A DNA stretch of 64,000 bases, taken from RUG14130 sp045598325. Lineage in GTDB: Bacteria; Bacillota; Clostridia; Christensenellales; Aristaeellaceae. The notes under the pieces were generated by a model. The model was not told where the DNA came from and searched no databases. It worked only from the letters and a program-made list of their open reading frames with translations. Where the stretch lies: contig JAZLLT010000092.1 in NCBI GenBank assembly GCA_045598325.1, positions 62,001 through 126,000 of the forward strand. Reading direction: 5' to 3'. Both the position numbers and the translations under genes were made by a program. Numbering within the stretch: position 1 is the stretch's first letter; every line of letters starts with the position of its first letter. Shown here in pieces: positions 9,004-17,588 of this stretch.

Positions 9004-9947
9004 TATTCGTCCTCCTTTGTACCCAGGAACTTAAAGCACACCTTCGACAGAATGTAGGTAACGATCAGCAGAGAAAACGAGAGTGCAGTTGCATATCCCA
9101 ATTCGAACCGGGCAAATCCGTAGTCCTCAATGTGGGTCTGAAGCAACTGACCCGCATAGTTAGGTGTGGGATTCTGACCGGAGAGCGTAACGCCGATTGA
9201 GCCTGCCTTCAGAGAGTTGACAATGGCCATGACTGCCGAGAACAGCATCTGCGGCTTCATGGAGGGAATCGTCAGATAAATGAGTTCCTGCAGAGGACTG
9301 CGGATACCATCGATACGGCCCGCTTCGTATAACTGCTGATCCACATTCTGCATGCCGGCAAACAGGGACAGAAAGCCAACGCCCATGTTGCCCCACAGAG
9401 TAACCAGAATCATGATGAGCAGCAGGTACGCCGAATCCTGTGTCCAGGCGATAGGCGTCTGTATCATGCCGAGATTCAGCAGGAAATCGTTCAAATAGCC
9501 CAGTCGGTCACTGCTGAAAAATACCGCCCAGACGACACTGATGAGAACGCCGCCGGCAATGGACGGGGTATAGATTGCCATAATGTAAGCTTTTTGAGTA
9601 TGCTTGGGCACCTGCATGATGAGCCATGCCAGCAAAAACTGCAGAATATAGCCAATCGGTCCGACAACGACCGCAAACACAATGGTGTTGGGAATAACAT
9701 ACTTCATCAGCACCACATCCTTCGTCAGCATCTTGACGAAGTTATCAAAGCCGATGAATTTCGGGGTCTGTATAGAGTCATATCGGGTAAAAGAAAGCAG
9801 TGTAGCCGACAGAACAGGACCCACAACAAAGATGATGAAAGCAATCATGAACGGCGCAATGAACAGATATGCCAGATAGTTCTTGCGCATATCCGCCAGC
9901 GTATTTTTGAAGCCGCCTTTCTTTTTCACAGTTTCATATCCGTTCAC
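9003..9947 (-). CDS. Carbohydrate ABC transporter permease (MalF type), second system
   Basis: A 314-residue CUT1 permease. The GTG at 9947 is chosen because it forms a GTGA overlap with the stop of the binding-protein gene and has AAAGGTGGG about 7 bases upstream; a GTG four codons earlier is possible. A first membrane helix lies at about 28-55, and the EAA loop reads YEAGRIDGIRSPLQELIY, with Gly in place of the second Ala. Partner of the 8104-9003 permease. The adjacent giant binding protein is presumably its dedicated receptor. Confidence 0.92.
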   Translation of the reverse strand: MNGYETVKKKGGFKNTLADMRKNYLAYLFIAPFMIAFIIFVVGPVLSATLLSFTRYDSIQTPKFIGFDNFVKMLTKDVVLMKYVIPNTIVFAVVVGPIGYILQFLLAWLIMQVPKHTQKAYIMAIYTPSIAGGVLISVVWAVFFSSDRLGYLNDFLLNLGMIQTPIAWTQDSAYLLLIMILVTLWGNMGVGFLSLFAGMQNVDQQLYEAGRIDGIRSPLQELIYLTIPSMKPQMLFSAVMAIVNSLKAGSIGVTLSGQNPTPNYAGQLLQTHIEDYGFARFELGYATALSFSLLIVTYILSKVCFKFLGTKEDE

Positions 9948-12769
9948 GGCTCTTCCCACCTTTCATCAGGCTCGTCCATCCTCATCAAAGACATCTCAAT
10001 GAGAGGATCTCCGTTTTCATCGATATAGCCCAATTCCTGCTGCTTGATTCCGATTTCCAGCTCGATATCCTCGATCGCCGCCTCGATTTCCTCGCGGTAG
10101 TTACCGTGATTTACGACGATACGGGTCCACGCGTTCCAAAGTTCACGGGATGTCATATAGGATCCGCCGGGAACCATCGGCAGCTGCTTATACCAGCTGA
10201 GCTGCTCAAGAATAGTCTGCTTCGCGTCATCAGGCCATGCCTCGCGGCTTACGACCTCGGGGTTGGCGGACAGCCAGCGGAATTCTTCGCCGTAGTAGTT
10301 TTCCATGTAATCGGCATACAGGCACTGCGTCTCGGTATCAAGCCACCAGCGCAGGAAATCCCATGCCCGCTGTTCCCGGTCCTCCCGGGTCTTGAACATG
10401 ATCACTCCGGTCTGAGTGCCCGCCTGCCACCTGTTCAGAGTCCCGTTCTCATCATAGGTCCCGGGAACGGGAGCCACGCTCCAGGAGCCGGAAATATCCG
10501 GCGCGGCAAGATCGAACTGGATATACTGATCCAGTCCGCTCAATCCCAGCGGAACATCACCGATGCGGAAATGCTGGTAGAAACTGCTCATCGCGGGCTG
10601 GAGTCCGTATTTGGTATACAGTTCCACCCATTGTTTGTACGCGACCATGCCTTTTTCGTCCGTAAAGGCCAGAGACCTGCAGTCATCCGTATAAACATCC
10701 ACGCCTCTCTGGAAGAAGAAGGTCAGATAATCACCGTAAGGATAGTAGATCGCGTAGTTATTCTGAAGCAGCGTGCTGAGAGCATTGACCGCGTCATCCC
10801 ATGTCTCCGGCACTTCGATATCAAGTCGGTCCAGAACATCGGTACGGTAATACAAAAGAGTCACATTGATCGTTTCGGCGATGCCGTACTCGGCGCCGCT
10901 GAAATAATACGGGATACGGCTGCCCTTCGCCACATGGCTGACGACCTCCTCAAACCCCTCCATCGTGCTCAAATCAACAAGCGCGTTGCGGATGCCGAAA
11001 TCAAAAGGCAGCGCAATATCCACGCCCGTCACGATATCGGGCTGTTTTCCGGAGGCGTTCGCCAGCACCAGCAGCTGAGAACCCGGCGGGCAATAGGTGA
11101 CATTGACTTTGATACCCGTTTCCTTGGTGTAGTATTCGTCAGCCAGCAGCTGCATCATATCCACATAGTCGCGGCTGCGCTGTACCCAAACCGTCACCGC
11201 TTCCTCGTCCTCATGGATCATCTCTTCACCGCCGTTGATAAAGGAGCGGAAAAAACTTTTGGTGCCGAAGCTCAATCTCTGCCAGAAACCCGCCCCCGCC
11301 TCGGGAGCGATCTGTCCGGCGGGTACGGCATACCACTTGTCCATCAACACCGGCTGAGACATCATATATTCCTGCCAGTTTGAAAACACCGTATAAATAA
11401 GGCTCAGCGCATCCGTCTTTTTGGCGATCTCATTGAAATCCCCGGCCAAATCTTGCAGGTCCTCAATAGCCGCAGTCAATGATCCGAGATTTTCGGTGCT
11501 TCCAAGCAGGACGCCAAGTTCAGCGGAAATATCCTTTACTTCATCACAGAGCCGCGTCAAATCATCGCCGATCGTGGGAACATACTTATCCAGTTTCCAA
11601 ATACGGTAGATGTCCACATCAGAGCCAATGATCCCTTTGAGATACAAATCCAGTTCCTTCATTTCGTTGACTACCGCGTCAAGACGGGTATACAACTCCC
11701 TGTAGGGCTCATTCACGCAGGTAAGCCGCAGCGTATGAGTACCCTCGCTCAGATACAGATACCCTTCTTCCCCGCCCGCAGCAAATGTCTGCGTCCAGGA
11801 ACTGCTGTAAGGGAATGCCACCGTCTCAAAAGCCTTTGCGGGAACTTCTCCATCCACCTCAAGACGCCTGTATGAGGTCATGGCCGTGTTGAAATTCTGC
11901 TTATAATCAAAAGCAAAAGAGTAGTATCCGGCAGAAGCAACCTCAAAATCCCACTCGATGAAATCACCCGCATCGTCCCAGTTGCTGCCTCCGATGCAGT
12001 TGAGCATTTTGTAACCCGCTTCCGAAGGGGTGATGCCCGGTTCGGAAACCGTCATATTTTGAATGCCTTTGTTGGAACGAACTGAGATTTTTTCCGCTTC
12101 CACAACAATCAACGGCCGCTCTTCCGCCGTTTCATCAGCGGGAGACAGTTTTTCTTCTGCGGCATAAGGTCTGAACTCGATGTTCATGAGCGCGATACCG
12201 CCCTTGACACCAACGAAACTAACCTCATTATCGCCCTCGTTCAGGAAAAAGAGCAGCGGCTCCGCATAAAACTCGTTTCTGTCTCTGAGATAGATACCCG
12301 ACGGCGCGAGTACGCCTTCCTGACGGGGACGAGTCTCGTTTCCATATTCATTTTTCTCGAAAGGATAGCAGTTATCAGAAAAGCGTTTCGGGAAATAGAA
12401 ATTCCTGCTTTCCTCATACTGATATGCTCCGTTGATCATGATGCCGCGCTCGATCTGACCGCTGCTGCCGTCCAGCTGAGCATAACGAACATACATGCTG
12501 TACAATCCCGCCTCAGGCGCGCAGACATTAAAAGCAACGCTGCCATATGCAGAATTCCACTTGATCGCCGTTTCTCCGTCAATTTCCGTTTCCGTAACGC
12601 CGACCTCGGTCACGGTATAGTTTGTCATATCGACAATGAGCGTTTCCTCAGACCGCGGATTTTCCGCATACAGCGAAAGGAACTTACCGTAGTCCGGCAG
12701 TTCCTCTCCCATTGCCGCGCTTGCAAGCACAGCGACAAGTAAAATCACCAGGAAAAATAACTTACGCAT
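9944..12769 (-). CDS. Giant extracellular sugar-binding protein with carbohydrate-binding region
   Basis: A 941-residue secreted protein, about twice the usual length of an ABC binding protein. A Sec signal peptide (MRKLFFLVILLVAVLASA) begins at the chosen ATG, which has GAGGGA 6 bases upstream. Residues about 30-380 hold two beta-rich blocks with CBM6/35-like character (for example DAGDFIEWDFEVASAGYY and YLYLSEGTHTLRL). A helical spacer follows (about 380-500), then a family-1 solute-binding domain (about 530-920). No lipobox cysteine is seen at the signal cleavage site. The fusion would let one protein hold polymer and deliver oligomer to the 8104-9947 permeases. It ends in a GTGA overlap with the next permease. 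Confidence 0.88.
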   Translation of the reverse strand: MRKLFFLVILLVAVLASAAMGEELPDYGKFLSLYAENPRSEETLIVDMTNYTVTEVGVTETEIDGETAIKWNSAYGSVAFNVCAPEAGLYSMYVRYAQLDGSSGQIERGIMINGAYQYEESRNFYFPKRFSDNCYPFEKNEYGNETRPRQEGVLAPSGIYLRDRNEFYAEPLLFFLNEGDNEVSFVGVKGGIALMNIEFRPYAAEEKLSPADETAEERPLIVVEAEKISVRSNKGIQNMTVSEPGITPSEAGYKMLNCIGGSNWDDAGDFIEWDFEVASAGYYSFAFDYKQNFNTAMTSYRRLEVDGEVPAKAFETVAFPYSSSWTQTFAAGGEEGYLYLSEGTHTLRLTCVNEPYRELYTRLDAVVNEMKELDLYLKGIIGSDVDIYRIWKLDKYVPTIGDDLTRLCDEVKDISAELGVLLGSTENLGSLTAAIEDLQDLAGDFNEIAKKTDALSLIYTVFSNWQEYMMSQPVLMDKWYAVPAGQIAPEAGAGFWQRLSFGTKSFFRSFINGGEEMIHEDEEAVTVWVQRSRDYVDMMQLLADEYYTKETGIKVNVTYCPPGSQLLVLANASGKQPDIVTGVDIALPFDFGIRNALVDLSTMEGFEEVVSHVAKGSRIPYYFSGAEYGIAETINVTLLYYRTDVLDRLDIEVPETWDDAVNALSTLLQNNYAIYYPYGDYLTFFFQRGVDVYTDDCRSLAFTDEKGMVAYKQWVELYTKYGLQPAMSSFYQHFRIGDVPLGLSGLDQYIQFDLAAPDISGSWSVAPVPGTYDENGTLNRWQAGTQTGVIMFKTREDREQRAWDFLRWWLDTETQCLYADYMENYYGEEFRWLSANPEVVSREAWPDDAKQTILEQLSWYKQLPMVPGGSYMTSRELWNAWTRIVVNHGNYREEIEAAIEDIELEIGIKQQELGYIDENGDPLIEMSLMRMDEPDERWEEP

Positions 12770-12779
12770 GGAAGATCCC

Positions 12780-13904
12780 TCACACAATCCTCTCGCCCGT
12801 ATTGACATCAAAAAACAGGAACATTTTCATATCCGCCTTGATAAACAGTCTTTCTCCGGCATCGTATCTGTCGTGTACGGTTGCGCGGACAATGACCGGA
12901 GCTTCCGTTCTGTTGATGGTATTGTACCGGACATGAAGGTAGCGGTCGGCTCCGACCAGCTCGGAAAGTTCCAGCTCGCCCGGGAAGGTATCTCCGCTTT
13001 TTTCATGCTTATGGTCAATCGTCATATATTCGGGCCGCAGTCCTCCGATCACATCTCTGTTTTCATATCGGAGCAGACCGGGCGTCATATTCTCTTTCGG
13101 AATGTCCAGCAGCATAAAGGAGTTGCTGAACGCATAACCCGTTTCCGTCTTGATCAGGCGTCCGGGAATGAAGTTGGTCGGCGGCGTTCCGATAAACCCC
13201 GCCACATACCGATTACGCGGATAATTATAGATCTCTTCGGGCGTACCCACCTGCTGGATAACACCGCCGTTCATAACGACGATTCTGTCGCCCATCGTCA
13301 TGGCTTCGGTTTGGTCATGGGTCACATAAATCGTCGTTGTGCCCAATTCCTTGTGCAGACGGATGATCTCAGCACGCATCTGAACGCGCATTTTGGCGTC
13401 CAGATTACTGAGCGGTTCATCCATCAAAAAAACAGAAGGATCTCTCACAATCGCGCGGCCCAGTGCCACACGCTGCCTCTGACCGCCGGAAATATCCTTC
13501 GGCAGACGGTCCAGCAAATGATCGATCTCCAGTTTCTTGGCTCGCTCATTCACGATTTCATTGATCTTGTATTTCTCCATCTTGCTCAGTCGAAGCCCGA
13601 ACGCCATATTTTCAAACAGGTTCAGGTTAGGGTACAGAGCATAGTTCTGGAAGACCATAGCTACATTTCTCTTCTTGGGAGACAGATGGTTGACCACTTT
13701 TCCGTCGATGAGTATTTCACCCTTCGTAATGCTCTCAAGCCCCGCTATCATGCGGAGAGTCGTCGTCTTTCCGCAGCCGGAAGCTCCGACGAATACCATG
13801 AATTCTCCCTGTTTGATTTCAAGGTTGAAATCCCGCACGGCAGGAGCCACATTCTTGGCTCCGGGGTAAATTTTCCATACATTTCGAAGTGTAACTTTCT
13901 CCAC
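12780..13904 (-). CDS. MalK/UgpC-type sugar ABC ATPase
   Basis: A 374-residue ATPase that drives CUT1 importers. Walker A GASGCGKTT is at 40-48, the ABC signature ISGGQ at 138-142, Walker B VFLMDEP at 158-164 and the H-loop histidine in YVTHDQTEAM near 200. A C-terminal OB-like regulatory domain of about 130 residues follows, as in MalK. It starts at a GTG. It is the only sugar ATPase in the locus and is followed 10 bases later by the giant binding protein, so it likely energises both permease pairs. Confidence 0.95.
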   Translation of the reverse strand: MEKVTLRNVWKIYPGAKNVAPAVRDFNLEIKQGEFMVFVGASGCGKTTTLRMIAGLESITKGEILIDGKVVNHLSPKKRNVAMVFQNYALYPNLNLFENMAFGLRLSKMEKYKINEIVNERAKKLEIDHLLDRLPKDISGGQRQRVALGRAIVRDPSVFLMDEPLSNLDAKMRVQMRAEIIRLHKELGTTTIYVTHDQTEAMTMGDRIVVMNGGVIQQVGTPEEIYNYPRNRYVAGFIGTPPTNFIPGRLIKTETGYAFSNSFMLLDIPKENMTPGLLRYENRDVIGGLRPEYMTIDHKHEKSGDTFPGELELSELVGADRYLHVRYNTINRTEAPVIVRATVHDRYDAGERLFIKADMKMFLFFDVNTGERIV

Positions 13905-13939
13905 GAGATCACACCATCCTTAAAGCAGTGATAAATTGG

Positions 13940-13973
13940 AAAAGAGGGGAAGCCCCCGAAAGAACTTCCCCTC
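13940..13973 (-). terminator. Hairpin after binding-protein gene, likely attenuator
   Basis: Read on the minus strand, a perfect 9 bp stem (GAGGGGAAG with CTTCCCCTC) and a 12-base loop is followed by TTTTCC. It lies 14 bases after the stop of the binding-protein gene and before the ATPase gene. Such partial terminators let the binding protein be made in excess over ATPase and permeases. Confidence 0.6.
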
Positions 13974-13986
13974 TACAGGCACGGTA

Positions 13987-15342
13987 TTAGTAGACAATAA
14001 GACCGTTGGAGTTTACATACTCGTCGTACTCCTTCAGAGCATCGACCAGCTGCATCTCGCCCCTGGCGACCTTGCGGGTGGCCTCGAGGAGATCAAACTG
14101 GCTGACATAAGAAGTAAAAGGAGCACTCATAGCAGCAGACAGACCGTTGAAGAGCTTGGCGAAGTCTTCGTCCAGTTCATACTCTGCAGCAAAGGGAGGA
14201 AGACCCCAGCCAAAGCTGGTCCTATTCACATCATAAGCATGGGGATATACGATCTCACCGGTTGCTTCATCAAGAGTCCACGCAGCTTCACGGTATTCCT
14301 TGGAAGTGATGGTCTTGAGGAACTCCCAAGCAACATCCTTGTTCTCGCTGCCGGCATACATGGAATAGCTGATAGTATTCAGAGTAGCACCGCTGCCTTC
14401 GGGACCAATGAAAGCGGGATAGAAGACCTGATTGTACTTGGGTTCACCGTCTACGGTCATATAAGCCCAAGAGGAAACGCCGGGGAAGGTTGCGGCAACG
14501 CCAGCTTCCCAGTCAATATCCCAGATGCCGTTGTCCAGACCGATCACATTGCGCTCTTCCGCGGACAGGGTGTAAGCGTAGTTGTTAGCCTGCAACTCCA
14601 TGTACTTCTCAAGCGCGGTGATAGCCGCGGGATCCTCAGAGAGGTTGGAGTACTTGGTGCCGTCCTCACGGACACCGTAGGTTTTCACGCCGTAAGCAGC
14701 GAAGAACATGTTCATGAAGCGGACATAGTCGTTTTCAATGACATTTCTCGCAATGGCAATGGTAGTGTTGTAGGGGTCAGACTTGTTGGTGACCTTCTGG
14801 CACAGCTCAGTGAACTCATCGAGCGTCCAATCCAGAGAAGGATAGTCCACATTTGTCTTGTCCAGTACATCGTAGTTCACGAAAATACCGTAGGGCATTA
14901 CATCAAAGGGAATGCCGTAAAGCTGTCCGTCGATGCTGTGTGCTTCCATCAGTTCGGGCACAAAGTTGTTAACGAAAGAAGCATCCTTCTCAATGTAGGG
15001 AGTAAGGTTCTCGCACAGGCCTCTTTCAAGAAGTTTCTTGACGCAGATAGCAGGATCATCTTCCCAGAAGAAGATGTCGGGAGCGTCGCCTGCTGCAGCA
15101 GCCGCATCGAGCTCGCCCCAACCCTTATTCAGGATGAAGTTGATCGTGAGGTTCGGGAACTGTTCCTTAATGAACTCGTAGTAGTGGTCACCGGGTTCAC
15201 TTGCCCAGATACCATTGGTGCCTTCATCGCCACGGAACCAGATGGTGAGTTCGCCGGACACTTCGTTCACAGCGAGAGCGGGCATTGCGGTCAGCATCAA
15301 CATGATGACCAGCAGCAGAGACAGGAAACGCGTCTTTTTCAT
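13987..15342 (-). CDS. Extracellular sugar-binding protein, family 1
   Basis: A 451-residue periplasmic-type binding protein of a CUT1 importer. The Sec signal peptide ends near MPALA at about residue 24, with no lipobox, so it is either released or held by other means. The ATG at 15342 has GGAGG 7 bases upstream and excludes a longer start. Acidic and aromatic residues around ELTIWFRGDEG mark the first lobe of the domain. It has its own promoter and is followed by a partial terminator, consistent with high expression. It probably feeds the permease pair at 1876-3707. Confidence 0.92.
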   Translation of the reverse strand: MKKTRFLSLLLVIMLMLTAMPALAVNEVSGELTIWFRGDEGTNGIWASEPGDHYYEFIKEQFPNLTINFILNKGWGELDAAAAAGDAPDIFFWEDDPAICVKKLLERGLCENLTPYIEKDASFVNNFVPELMEAHSIDGQLYGIPFDVMPYGIFVNYDVLDKTNVDYPSLDWTLDEFTELCQKVTNKSDPYNTTIAIARNVIENDYVRFMNMFFAAYGVKTYGVREDGTKYSNLSEDPAAITALEKYMELQANNYAYTLSAEERNVIGLDNGIWDIDWEAGVAATFPGVSSWAYMTVDGEPKYNQVFYPAFIGPEGSGATLNTISYSMYAGSENKDVAWEFLKTITSKEYREAAWTLDEATGEIVYPHAYDVNRTSFGWGLPPFAAEYELDEDFAKLFNGLSAAMSAPFTSYVSQFDLLEATRKVARGEMQLVDALKEYDEYVNSNGLIVY

Positions 15343-15404
15343 GGTATGTCCTCCATTCATTATTGTACGGGACGCGGATTTCGCAATGATTTGTGTTACT
15401 TTGC

Positions 15405-15417
15405 GTTAGCCTATAAC
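15405..15417. promoter_or_regulatory. GTTAGCC-type putative operator
   Basis: GTTAGCCTATAAC is partly palindromic and lies about 35-45 bases downstream of the binding-protein transcription start. The same GTTAGCC core occurs at 15554 and, inverted, at 23020; a GTTAGCA variant is at 22893. Candidate regulator site; the cognate factor is unknown. Confidence 0.45.
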
Positions 15418-15456
15418 CTTCAACATTTCTACATCTCACGCTCCGCTTCTGTTAAT

Positions 15457-15485
15457 AGAATATCACAATACTCCCAAAATTGCAA
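15457..15485 (-). promoter_or_regulatory. Promoter of sugar-binding-protein gene
   Basis: On the minus strand TTGCAA (15480-15485) and TATTCT (15457-15462) are separated by 17 bases. This would start the transcript of the binding protein and the transport genes downstream. Confidence 0.55.
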
Positions 15486-15553
15486 GTGTCTACTGTCGAT
15501 TTTTCATTGATATTTTTTCAATATTTCGTTTTATTGCCCCATCATCTATTTAT

Positions 15554-15564
15554 GTTAGCCTAAT
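15554..15564. promoter_or_regulatory. GTTAGCC-type putative operator, second copy
   Basis: GTTAGCCTAAT lies just after the stop of the GH130 gene and about 70 bases upstream of the binding-protein promoter. It is one of several occurrences of the shared core in this locus. Confidence 0.35.
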
Positions 15565-15571
15565 ACACGAT

Positions 15572-16630
15572 TTATGTTAGTTTAATGTCAAGCGTTTCCT
15601 TGATCTCCGAAACCGAAATGCATGCCGCGCAGGTTGCTTTATCTCCGGCACCGTACAGGAAATACAGCTTGTCTTTATATACATGAGCGCTCATGGGGAA
15701 AATAATATCGATGCGTTTGTCCGCGTTTTTCTCGTTTGCCGTTTCCGGTATCATCAGCGGTTCAAGCCGGCGAGTAACCACTCCCCCCGCTCCGTATTCG
15801 TCAAACCGTGAAAGGTCCATCATGCACGCGCACGCGTCATATTCCCTGTATCCGTCATGGAAAAAGCATCCGTTATGATACAGGACAAAGTATTTTCCTT
15901 CCGAAACCTTCAGAGGTACCGCTCCGCCGCCTACCCATGATATCCGTTTCCGCTCATCCGGTATGCCTCTCACCGCTTCCCCCTTATCTTCCCAGGGACC
16001 GTAAGGTGTCGGCGCGGTCGCAAGACGGATCACATAATCATTGGCATCCGGTATCTCATGCCCCCATGGTCTGTGAAGCATCCACCATTTGTTATCATAC
16101 ATATACGGGAAAATCACATGGTCTTTGTTCTCATGTTCACCCAGTCCGCCCGTCAGAGGCGCGATCTTGGTCCACCGTATCAAATCCGTGCTCCACGCGC
16201 AGCAGGGCATACCATACTTTCCATTATAACCACAGTACCAGATGAAGAACTTCCCATCCGTGTAGGTCACCCTCGCGTCTTCAATCCCCAGCAGGTCCAC
16301 GCTGTCCTCTCCCGTATCGGGTGACAGGATGGGTTTGTCATGGCGGTAACACAGTTCCAGTTCGGGAGACAACACCGCGAGTCCCCTGCGCTGCCTGCTC
16401 ACCGGATCCGACGGCAGCACCCCATTGGCGCTGTACAGGCAGATCACGAGACCGTCCTTCAGTCTCCCGTCATCGCGTATCCGGTAACCCAGCACCCCTT
16501 CAACGATATCGAAGACCGCCTCGTCGTGTTCCAGAAACACGGCGCCGGAATTCGAGGTCCCTCTCGTTTCCCAACTGTTCTCCGTCGGCGCGATAACAAA
16601 GTCGCCCCCATGCAGTCTCTGTATATTCAT
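15572..16630 (-). CDS. GH130 mannoside phosphorylase
   Basis: A 352-residue five-bladed propeller enzyme of GH130, which phosphorolyses beta-mannosides such as Man-Glc, Man-GlcNAc or mannooligosaccharides to mannose 1-phosphate. The family's catalytic acid is in GIEDAR (Asp118; Ala replaces the more usual Pro of EDPR). DPVSRQRRG at 75-83 and the C-terminal YGAGDKATC are further family marks. No signal peptide. Its ATG overlaps the stop of the second GH130 gene by one base (TAATG). Divergence between the two GH130 copies suggests different linkages or chain lengths; which is not readable from sequence. Confidence 0.9.
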   Translation of the reverse strand: MNIQRLHGGDFVIAPTENSWETRGTSNSGAVFLEHDEAVFDIVEGVLGYRIRDDGRLKDGLVICLYSANGVLPSDPVSRQRRGLAVLSPELELCYRHDKPILSPDTGEDSVDLLGIEDARVTYTDGKFFIWYCGYNGKYGMPCCAWSTDLIRWTKIAPLTGGLGEHENKDHVIFPYMYDNKWWMLHRPWGHEIPDANDYVIRLATAPTPYGPWEDKGEAVRGIPDERKRISWVGGGAVPLKVSEGKYFVLYHNGCFFHDGYREYDACACMMDLSRFDEYGAGGVVTRRLEPLMIPETANEKNADKRIDIIFPMSAHVYKDKLYFLYGAGDKATCAACISVSEIKETLDIKLT

Positions 16631-17586
16631 TATCCGTTCCCTTCCGCGCAGAACGCCGCTCCCACATTGGAATCCGATGCTCCGTAATACATATGCCAGA
16701 CTCCGTCTTTACGGAATACGCTGTCCAGGAAAATCGTTCCTTTGACCGCGTCTCCGCTGAGCCGGAAGAGGGATCTCTCGAATTCATGCTCGGCGAAAAT
16801 GACCGGTTCATGCAGTTCCGCGATCCTGTGTTTGGGGTGATTCCGTTCCAGAAGGCACTCGCTGACCGCGTAGAACAGGTTTCTTTCCGGGCAGACTCTG
16901 CTCAGATTTCCCGCGACAAACAGCACGATATCATCGCTGCCGGGATTTTTGTAGTCCGTGATTGCAGTACACACTTCCGCGAATGTTCCGCTGTATTCCG
17001 CCGCGTCAAAGGATTCGCAGACCCAGTTCTCAAAGTCCTCCGATTCCGCGTATACTTCGTTCGTAAACATGCGGTATTTCCCGTCGATTTTGACAGCTTC
17101 CAACTGCGGATTAACGACGACACAGGCCGATTTGCTCTGTCTGCCCTGCTGCGTCCACTCACGGAACACCGGGCCTTTCTTTTGCCAATGAATCAGGTCC
17201 CTGCTCACCGCCCTGCACAATATCACCTTCGGATAATGGTATGCGGTATACAACAGATGATACTCACCGTTTGCTATGACGATGCGCGGGTCCTCCAGTC
17301 CGCCGGGCAGTTCATATTCCTCATCCGCGTCAAGAATAATCCCTTTTTTCGTGAAATGCTCACCATCGTCCGAAACGGCATAACCGATACGGGAAGTGCC
17401 GCAGTAGGGAGTATCTCTCTCATCTGTGGTTTCGGCACGATAGAACATATGATATAAACCATCGGCATATATCACCGCGGGGTTATAAGCAGCCCACGAA
17501 TCAAATCCCGTCTCCCCCGGCGTCAGCACGGGATTGCAGGAAGACTTGGTAAAGGGACCGATTGCCCATTCTGCTCCGTTCATCAT
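16630..17586 (-). CDS. GH130 mannoside phosphorylase, second copy
   Basis: A 318-residue cytosolic GH130 protein. NPVLTP at 18-23 and GGLEDPRI at 95-102 with catalytic Asp99 are the classic signatures, and MFYRAE at 47-52 marks the first blade. The ATG at 17586 is preferred because GGAGG is 7 bases upstream; an in-frame ATG two codons earlier is too close. The gene is packed between a secreted unknown protein and the other GH130, so it acts on what the locus imports. Whether it is a phosphorylase or a hydrolase cannot be settled without phosphate-site modelling. Confidence 0.9.
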   Translation of the reverse strand: MMNGAEWAIGPFTKSSCNPVLTPGETGFDSWAAYNPAVIYADGLYHMFYRAETTDERDTPYCGTSRIGYAVSDDGEHFTKKGIILDADEEYELPGGLEDPRIVIANGEYHLLYTAYHYPKVILCRAVSRDLIHWQKKGPVFREWTQQGRQSKSACVVVNPQLEAVKIDGKYRMFTNEVYAESEDFENWVCESFDAAEYSGTFAEVCTAITDYKNPGSDDIVLFVAGNLSRVCPERNLFYAVSECLLERNHPKHRIAELHEPVIFAEHEFERSLFRLSGDAVKGTIFLDSVFRKDGVWHMYYGASDSNVGAAFCAEGNG

Positions 17587-17588
17587 GG

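Noticed and set aside
15580..15600. Catabolite-response (cre) site suspected at AAGCGTTTCC
   Set aside because: It lies within the GH130 coding end and the flanking bases do not fit the cre consensus.
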